From positions 1 through 10,098 of the forward strand of contig JAAAIG010001137.1 of the NCBI GenBank assembly GCA_015852425.1: a stretch of 10,098 nt of DNA, given 5' to 3'. The notes beneath the pieces were generated by a model that saw nothing but the letters and a program-made list of their open reading frames with translations, had not been told where the DNA came from and did not search any database. This document shows positions 5,855 through 10,098 of the stretch, piece after piece. The stretch is from Gryganskiella cystojenkinii. Its lineage: Eukaryota > Mortierellomycota > Mortierellomycetes > Mortierellales > Mortierellaceae. Every line of letters begins with the position of its first letter. Positions within the stretch are counted from its first letter, which is position 1. The translations under genes and the position numbers were made by a program.

Positions 5855-6797
5855 ATGACCATCAACAAGTCCATACTTCCATTGCTATCCCATCCTATCA
5901 TCCCCATGGAATGCTTCTCCAACAGCAAAGCCAACCCGCAACGCGCCGCCAAGCTCCTTGGTGTAAACGAGGAGAAATGGAACAATAATAGCAAGATGCT
6001 GGTTGGCTTGTTCGAGTTCGATGACCAAGTGAACCAATGGAAACACACTGGTGACATCTTCGAGCATGAGTGGACTGGCGATTGGTGCATATACCAGCGT
6101 AATTGCTACTTTCTTTTCAATAATGACGCCTCGGTTCTTTATGTGGCGACGCGCGACGACCACACGCTATATGCCCTAGATGCCACCGATCATCTCAAAG
6201 TCATCGCTAAAGGCTGCCCTGCCCTTCCGTCCCGCGACCTCCACTCTTGCCTTTACCCCCAAAAACTCTACTCTTTACATCACCAGCACTTATCCCTGGA
6301 TCGTGAGCCTATACAACGCCAGGACCCTCCAGTTGTTGGGGACCGCCCCAAGTGGTCGCTATGACTTCGACACGCTGAGTGATGAGGAAATGGCCAGTAT
6401 AGCCAAGTTTTACAACCCTTCCACCTCAATTGCCCACCGCCACACATACCTCGCCAGTGACAGCTGTAATGCAGTGGTGATCGACACTCCGGAGCTGCAT
6501 TGCGTCTCCCACAAGCTGGTTTGCCAACTCTCCTCATTTGTGGATCTAGTCTACTCCGGGGGTGGCGGTAACAATCCCTGGCTTCTGGATTTGGAAACGC
6601 TACGCAAAGTGATGTTGGCCATAGTCGAGAACGACTGCGTTGATTTCGAGTTCGCTGACGCTTCCAAGATTGTATTCAGGAGCAGGGGTCGACTATACGA
6701 GGTGTCCCAGGACCAGCTGAGGAAGTGCTTGGATGCAGAGGGCCATTTGTCTGTGGATGCTCCTCCTATCATTCCAGTAAATGCTGTTGATGTTTAG
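5855..6797 (+). pseudogene. Frameshifted gene of ~313 codons with propeller-like strand patterns
   Basis: I do not recognise the family. The first part (from MTINKSILPL at 5855) reads to about 6200-6235; after that only the next frame, open to the stop at 6795-6797, looks like protein. The span is 943 nt, one more than a multiple of three, so a single extra base explains it. On either side of the break are two similar strand-rich units: 'ASVLYVATRDDHTLYALDA' before it and 'STLAFTPKNSTLYITSTYP' after it. Both resemble blades of a beta-propeller (YVTN or WD-like), which is inference. The C-terminal part has a Gly-rich loop (YSGGGGNN) and a charged helical tail ending NAVDV. No signal peptide is clear. 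The break falls in C-rich sequence (6215-6235), so a sequencing error is possible. A 58- or 70-nt intron (6143 to 6200 or 6212) would also restore the frame but would remove the better-looking blade and has a poor donor. Confidence 0.55.
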
Positions 6798-7600
6798 ACC
6801 TGTACTCAGCTTCCCTTTTAATTGGCAAATAATCACGAAGAAATGCGACTGGACGAACACGAAAGAGTTGGGTCTTTCTTTTTCTTCTCCAACTAGATTT
6901 CATAATGCCTTGCTAATTGCACGGTAAATCATGAAGCCTCCTCGCTCCCACGAATAAAGCATGCTGCCATTACCAACAATATGACTTGGAGTACTTTGTT
7001 CGTCTTCGTGGATAGGCTCCGGCAGCGATGATAAAAAGCGTGTAGCGAACGATTGGTCCTGCGGAACTCATGGTCTTATCTTAGAGATGTTCAGTAATCC
7101 ATTTGGGAGTTGTTTTTGGACGTTTCCAAGCCATGCCGAGACAAAGCTTTGGAAGAAACCCTCGATAGGAAGACAAAGGGGAGATCTTGAGTTATGGGCA
7201 GAGAGGAGAGTGTCACGATCAGTCATCTCGTTGTTCGTGAGAGTTTCAACCTTGTCCATTCTGGTTTTCATTTCGCGCCGCGTGGAGAGTTGATAGCGGT
7301 TGATGAGTAAGAATGCGAAGCAGCAACGCAGAAAGTTTAAAAAAAAATTAAGCATTTTTTTCATTGCGTCATTTTTGTTGAGAGCACTCTCCACCCGTCG
7401 AAACACCAAAGGAAAAAAAAAATTCAGGCACCGCACCCGAGAATGTCCTTGTGCCCTTTCATAAATTGCCTCAACGTCGTTCGCGGTCAATGCTCAAAAT
7501 GGATCACTTCCTATCCAGCTGTGCTTGAATTAACAAGGTACTTCTAGCTCCCGAGATAAGCATTTCAAAGCAAAAGAGCAATTGACGATGATGTAAAAAA
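6798..7600. other. Gene-poor stretch, no supported gene
   Basis: It includes the 3' flank of the frameshifted gene, where no canonical AATAAA lies close (the nearest on + is 6953-6958). A minus-strand frame (7068-7490) is rich in Phe only because of poly-T/poly-A runs. A 33-codon minus-strand frame (6970-7071) has a hydrophobic middle and a basic end. Neither has a TATA box or a clear 3' signal on the minus strand, so I do not call either one a gene. Confidence 0.5.
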
Positions 7601-7602
7601 GG

Positions 7603-7610
7603 TATAAAAA
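7603..7610 (+). promoter_or_regulatory. TATA box of the 7756 gene
   Basis: TATAAAAA lies 145 nt before the ATG at 7756 and is followed by a CT/AC-rich leader. Confidence 0.65.
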
Positions 7611-7755
7611 GTGGCCCTCGATCCTCTTTCTCCCACTTTTCTTGTTCACACAACGACTCAAGCACAACTTCACTTCACATCTTCACTCCGAAGCCACAAC
7701 TCAAGCTCAACTCTTTCCAAGCCAAAACCAAGCCAAGCCTCCATACATAACAATC

Positions 7756-7965
7756 ATGGCCTTCTTCAAGTCTTCGTCTTCCTCCTCCAAGAACAACACC
7801 TCCTCGGCTGTCTCGACCCCAGTCCAATCCCCTCGCGCCTCCCTGGATGCCTCTCGCGCTGGTGCGTCGAACCAATCCATGCAGATGACCCGTGAAAAGG
7901 CCGTCGAGCTCGCCCTCCTCAAGGACATGGGATCAATCGGTGCCAAGGGCAACCCTCTTTTCTAA
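7756..7965 (+). CDS. FKSS/KEQA family small protein, diverged member
   Basis: This 69-residue protein starts MAFFKSSSSSSKNN. Next come a Ser-rich segment, STPVQSPRASLDASRAG (about 20-36) and the predicted helix MTREKAVELALLK (about 44-56); it ends with GSIGAKGN plus three residues. It keeps every landmark of the 62-residue pair (FKSS near the start, STP-x-Q-x-PR, DASRA, MT-x-E-x-AVELA, G-x-IG-x-x-GN). It has a longer Ser run and a few extra residues before the helix, so it is an older paralogue. These fixed positions define the family and suggest that both the Pro/Ser middle and the C-terminal helix matter. The frame is open upstream to an ATG at 7642, but homology and spacing from the TATA box favour 7756. 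No known domain, signal peptide or membrane segment is seen, and the function is unknown to me. Confidence 0.85.
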   Translation: MAFFKSSSSSSKNNTSSAVSTPVQSPRASLDASRAGASNQSMQMTREKAVELALLKDMGSIGAKGNPLF

Positions 7966-8072
7966 ACGGTTTCCTCGGTGACAATCAAATACAACAATAC
8001 CCCCTTCTCAACGTGCATACTCTCTTTCAATCAACCAACCCTTGTAACAACAGCCTAGCATAACATTAGCAT

Positions 8073-8078
8073 AATAAA
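8073..8078 (+). terminator. Poly(A) signal of the 7756-7965 gene
   Basis: An exact AATAAA lies 107 nt after the stop, close to the 102-104 nt seen for the divergent pair. Confidence 0.65.
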
Positions 8079-8368
8079 ACCAACAGCATTCTTGCGTAAC
8101 AGCCTTATCGTTCTCTCAGACTTTTGGATCTCTTAAGGAGCTTATCGCGCTCTTCTGTCTTGATGGTGTAGCAGGCCTTCTTTTATTGATAATGTTCAGT
8201 CTGACATGTCGCCATTCACATTCGCATTCTCATTTCTTTTACAGTGCTGTCACCTTGTCATTTGACTCCACGTGATCAACGGCTCTTCCAATATGGAAGT
8301 CGATCGCAGAACGTCTTTTTGGAAAAGCGAAATCGAGTGTTGTCGTTAGCCTATCACTCTTTTTGCTG

Positions 8369-8418
8369 TGGGCAAAGTAACGCCCCTGTGGAATAAATTG
8401 GCTGTTTTGTTTTGCCCA
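8369..8418. repeat. 8-bp inverted repeat TGGGCAAA / TTTGCCCA
   Basis: Exact arms at 8369-8376 and 8411-8418 lie just upstream of the TATA-like box at 8438. They resemble the TTTGCCACCC / GGGTGGCAAA pair upstream of the first HIRAN gene in core (TTTGCC) and spacing (34 nt between arms in both cases). Confidence 0.35.
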
Positions 8419-8437
8419 GACTGCGAAGACCCGGGCT

Positions 8438-8445
8438 TTATATTT
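8438..8445 (+). promoter_or_regulatory. TATA-like box of the 8633 gene
   Basis: The A/T-rich stretch TTATATTT is followed by a long, strongly pyrimidine-rich leader (about 8485-8580). It is the weakest TATA match in the set, 187 nt before the ATG. Confidence 0.45.
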
Positions 8446-8632
8446 TCACTCCGCCATGAGGACACAAATAAAAGGCAACAACAGCCCTCTTTTTCTCTTT
8501 TCTTCCTCTTTTCAATTTCATTACTTTTCCCACTTCTTCCCACGACTCTCTCACTATCTTTTTCTTCATCACGCATCCTTCCAAATCAGGTCTTATTCTC
8601 AAGAAACAAACATACACGTTAACCACACTACC

Positions 8633-8833
8633 ATGGAATCATTCTCATCACAACGAAACGCCAATACCTCCAAAGCTTACTCTCGCGCTCGTCCTATGGA
8701 CTACACCGCTCAACGGTCTTCACACTACTCCACGACCATATACGGATCTGAACATGGACCCCGAGAGGTTGAACATCCCTGTTGTACTCTTGGTCGACTC
8801 TGTCTCCAAGGGTTGACAGGGGTTCGACGATAA
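8633..8833 (+). CDS. Orphan 66-residue small protein
   Basis: I do not recognise this protein. It is 66 residues, starts MESFSSQRNANTSKAYSRAR, is rich in Ser, Tyr and Arg in its first half, and has a Cys pair (HPCC, about 49-52) with a third Cys six residues on. There is no signal peptide or membrane span. It lacks the FKSS start and KEQA helix of the nearby family; only the Ser-rich N-terminus and the promoter layout are similar. The ATG has a good context (ACCATGG) and is the first in frame after the likely transcription start; an in-frame ATG at 8456 is too close to the TATA-like box. The C-terminal half could instead be read-through of a missed intron, so the end is less certain than the start. 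Confidence 0.5.
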   Translation: MESFSSQRNANTSKAYSRARPMDYTAQRSSHYSTTIYGSEHGPREVEHPCCTLGRLCLQGLTGVRR

Positions 8834-9232
8834 AAAAAACCAAGATCTCTCCTCCCTTTACGCTGCGTGCCCTCTTGATCCACTCCTTTCATAAATTTTG
8901 AGTCAGGATCGCCAATAGTGACGAACGGATGAAACGGCCCGTCATTAATCTTTTTTTCGGCCCTGACGACCGGAACCGTCGTCTCTCACCCTTTTTACAC
9001 ATACGAACCGGCATGTACTTTTAGACAGGGTGTCTTTTGGACAAAACAATCTTTTAGACCAAAACTTGTACATTAGCTTAAGATACTTTTTTATCTGCTT
9101 TCCTCAAGATGCTTAGGTGTCCTTCTGCCTTTGCCTTCTTATATACCCTTGACAGCCGAGGAACACAGCACCTCACCCCCTGGTAAATTATAAATCATGA
9201 AATAAAAAAGGAATTCGCACTGCGATTTCCGT

Positions 9233-9238
9233 TTTATT
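9233..9238 (-). terminator. Poly(A) signal of the chitinase gene
   Basis: TTTATT on + is AATAAA on the minus strand, about 142 nt past the chitinase stop and the first canonical hexamer downstream. Confidence 0.5.
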
Positions 9239-9252
9239 TACGTATTTGTTGA

Positions 9253-9271
9253 CTATTTGGTCGACAAATAG
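9253..9271. repeat. 19-nt inverted repeat CTATTTG-GTCGA-CAAATAG
   Basis: Seven-base perfect arms flank a 5-nt centre, in the 3' flank of the chitinase gene between its stop and its poly(A) signal. It could form a small hairpin in the mRNA; no function is assigned. Confidence 0.6.
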
Positions 9272-9379
9272 CAACGATCATACATAGAGAGAACATTATG
9301 CATGTCAAAGGAGAAAGGAAGAGCTTTTGCATCAAGCAAGGGCCAGTTCCTCTTTGTCCCGTTATGCGGTCCTTGTCCT

Positions 9380-10098
9380 TTAGCAAGCGCCCTTGTCCTG
9401 CCAGACAGTCCAGGCTGCAGAGGAGGGAGTGTCACCCTGGGTCCACCACTGGTTGGTCCAGAGATGACCTCCGTAGGTGACCTTGGTTCCGGCGGTAGCA
9501 TATGCAGTGGCCGCGTTCCAGGCAGCGACACCAGCGCATTGACCGGTGCCAGAGGTAGGCGAAGCCGAGGGAGTCGTGGTTTTGACAGTTGTGGTTACAA
9601 CATTAGTTGTGCTCGCCGTCGCAGAAGCAACAGTGGTAGTTGGCTTAACGGTCGTGGTCGAGACTGGAGGGGTAGGGCAGTTGGAAGTGCAGTGGACCTG
9701 GTTCAAGACCGTAATCAGTTCTGCGTTGTAATCATAGGACATGTCCCAGAGCATGACACCACGGATACCTTGTTGCTTCACATAGTTGACCTTGATCGTC
9801 AACGACTGAACATCATCGTATGAGATGAACGTCAGCGATGTGGGGTTGAACAACCAAGGGGTCTGCGTCTCGTTATCCCAGTAGCGGGTCCAGCCCGAAG
9901 CAGGGCTTGTGGGTCCACCGCTAAGAGGACCAGCGCGCAACTCTTTCCACTTCCACAAGCCCGAGTAGACGGCTCCTTCATTGCAGAAAAAGTTGACGTC
10001 GTTGGTATCAGAGGGACCACCCTTGGGAGTGGTGGCAGTGTGGGGCGCGTACATGGTGATCGGGTTTTGCGTGTTCATGTTCACGGTCGTGGTCAGCG
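9380..10098 (-). CDS. GH18 chitinase with C-terminal CBM5/12, 5' part off the window
   Basis: The last 238 residues of a longer secreted chitinase are visible; the frame is open to the right edge. The first ~130 residues are the end of a glycosyl hydrolase family 18 barrel: NDVNFFCNEG, a Trp-rich WKWKELR stretch, FISYDDVQS, and GIRGVMLWDMSYD, whose Trp is the conserved substrate-platform residue of the last barrel strand in this family. The catalytic D-x-x-D-x-D-x-E motif would lie upstream, outside the window. Next comes a Thr/Ser/Pro/Val linker of about 50 residues, typically O-glycosylated. The end is a CBM5/12 chitin-binding module (from CAGVAAW to DKGAC) with the aromatic signature TYGGHLWTNQWWTQGD and a Cys near each end. 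GH18 enzymes hydrolyse chitin beta-1,4 bonds by substrate-assisted retention; a role in wall remodelling or nutrition is inferred. The stop is TAA at 9380-9382. No intron is seen in this part. It appears unrelated to the small-gene cluster. Confidence 0.9.
   Translation of the reverse strand, partial: LTTTVNMNTQNPITMYAPHTATTPKGGPSDTNDVNFFCNEGAVYSGLWKWKELRAGPLSGGPTSPASGWTRYWDNETQTPWLFNPTSLTFISYDDVQSLTIKVNYVKQQGIRGVMLWDMSYDYNAELITVLNQVHCTSNCPTPPVSTTTVKPTTTVASATASTTNVVTTTVKTTTPSASPTSGTGQCAGVAAWNAATAYATAGTKVTYGGHLWTNQWWTQGDTPSSAAWTVWQDKGAC

Larger units (their letters stand above)
7966..8435. other. Intergenic stretch, no gene seen
   Basis: It holds the 3' flank of the 7756 gene with its AATAAA and then the upstream region of the next small gene. 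No family remnant or other coding signal is recognised on either strand. Confidence 0.55.
8834..9379. other. Convergent intergenic stretch
   Basis: This separates the 8633 gene (+) from the chitinase (-). I see no gene in it. It holds a plus-strand AATAAA at 9201-9206, a minus-strand AATAAA at 9233-9238 and a 19-nt imperfect palindrome at 9253-9271. Confidence 0.55.

Noticed and set aside
6143..6212. A 58- or 70-nt intron to explain the frame change in the 5855-6797 gene
   Set aside because: Either length restores the frame, but the donor GTGGCG is poor and the intron would remove one of the best propeller-like strands. A simple one-base indel is more economical. It is not excluded without transcripts.
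9302..9823. 173-codon plus-strand frame antisense to the chitinase
   Set aside because: It is a shadow of the Thr-rich linker and CBM region; the minus strand has unmistakable GH18 and CBM5/12 motifs.
1..10098. CRISPR array, tRNA, rRNA or bacterial operon
   Set aside because: No regularly spaced repeats, no cloverleaf-like sequence with A/B boxes and no ribosomal motif was recognised. TATA boxes, poly(A) signals and individually promoted genes point to a eukaryote.

Overview
The window looks like nuclear DNA of a filamentous fungus, most likely an early-diverging one of the Mortierella type. That placement is an inference. It rests on moderate GC content, very short intronless genes with TATA boxes (TATAAATA/TATAAAAA), pyrimidine-rich leaders and AATAAA signals, and a GH18 chitinase with a Thr-rich linker and a C-terminal CBM5/12 module. 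I see no rRNA, tRNA, transposase or CRISPR array. No bacterial-style operon is visible: each gene has its own promoter.

Layout, left to right. (1) The 3' end of a small-protein gene runs off the left edge (1-122, +). (2) A tandem array of three stand-alone HIRAN-domain genes follows on +: two intact (587-1036 and 1319-1771) and one decayed (2403-2838) that still carries a clean TATA box. (3) After a low-complexity stretch comes a 72-aa orphan small protein (3646-3864, +). (4) Next is a cluster of an unnamed small-protein family, called here 'FKSS/KEQA': a broken fragment (4177-4314, -), then two almost identical intact genes arranged head-to-head (4536-4724, - and 5313-5501, +). (5) A larger gene of about 313 codons with propeller-like strand patterns (5855-6797, +) is interrupted by one frameshift. 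(6) A gene-poor stretch follows (6798-7600). (7) Then come a fourth intact family member (7756-7965, +) and a 66-aa orphan small protein (8633-8833, +). (8) At the right edge lies the 3' part of a chitinase gene (9380 to beyond 10098, -).

The main point of interest is a set of short, intronless, individually promoted genes that share one promoter layout: a TATA box about 85-200 nt before the ATG, then a CT-rich leader. They encode tiny Ser-rich proteins or stand-alone HIRAN domains, and they duplicate, convert and decay locally. Stand-alone HIRAN proteins suggest recognition of DNA ends, as in the Rad5/HLTF domain. The function of the FKSS/KEQA family is unknown to me. Any functional link between the two families rests only on proximity and similar promoters.
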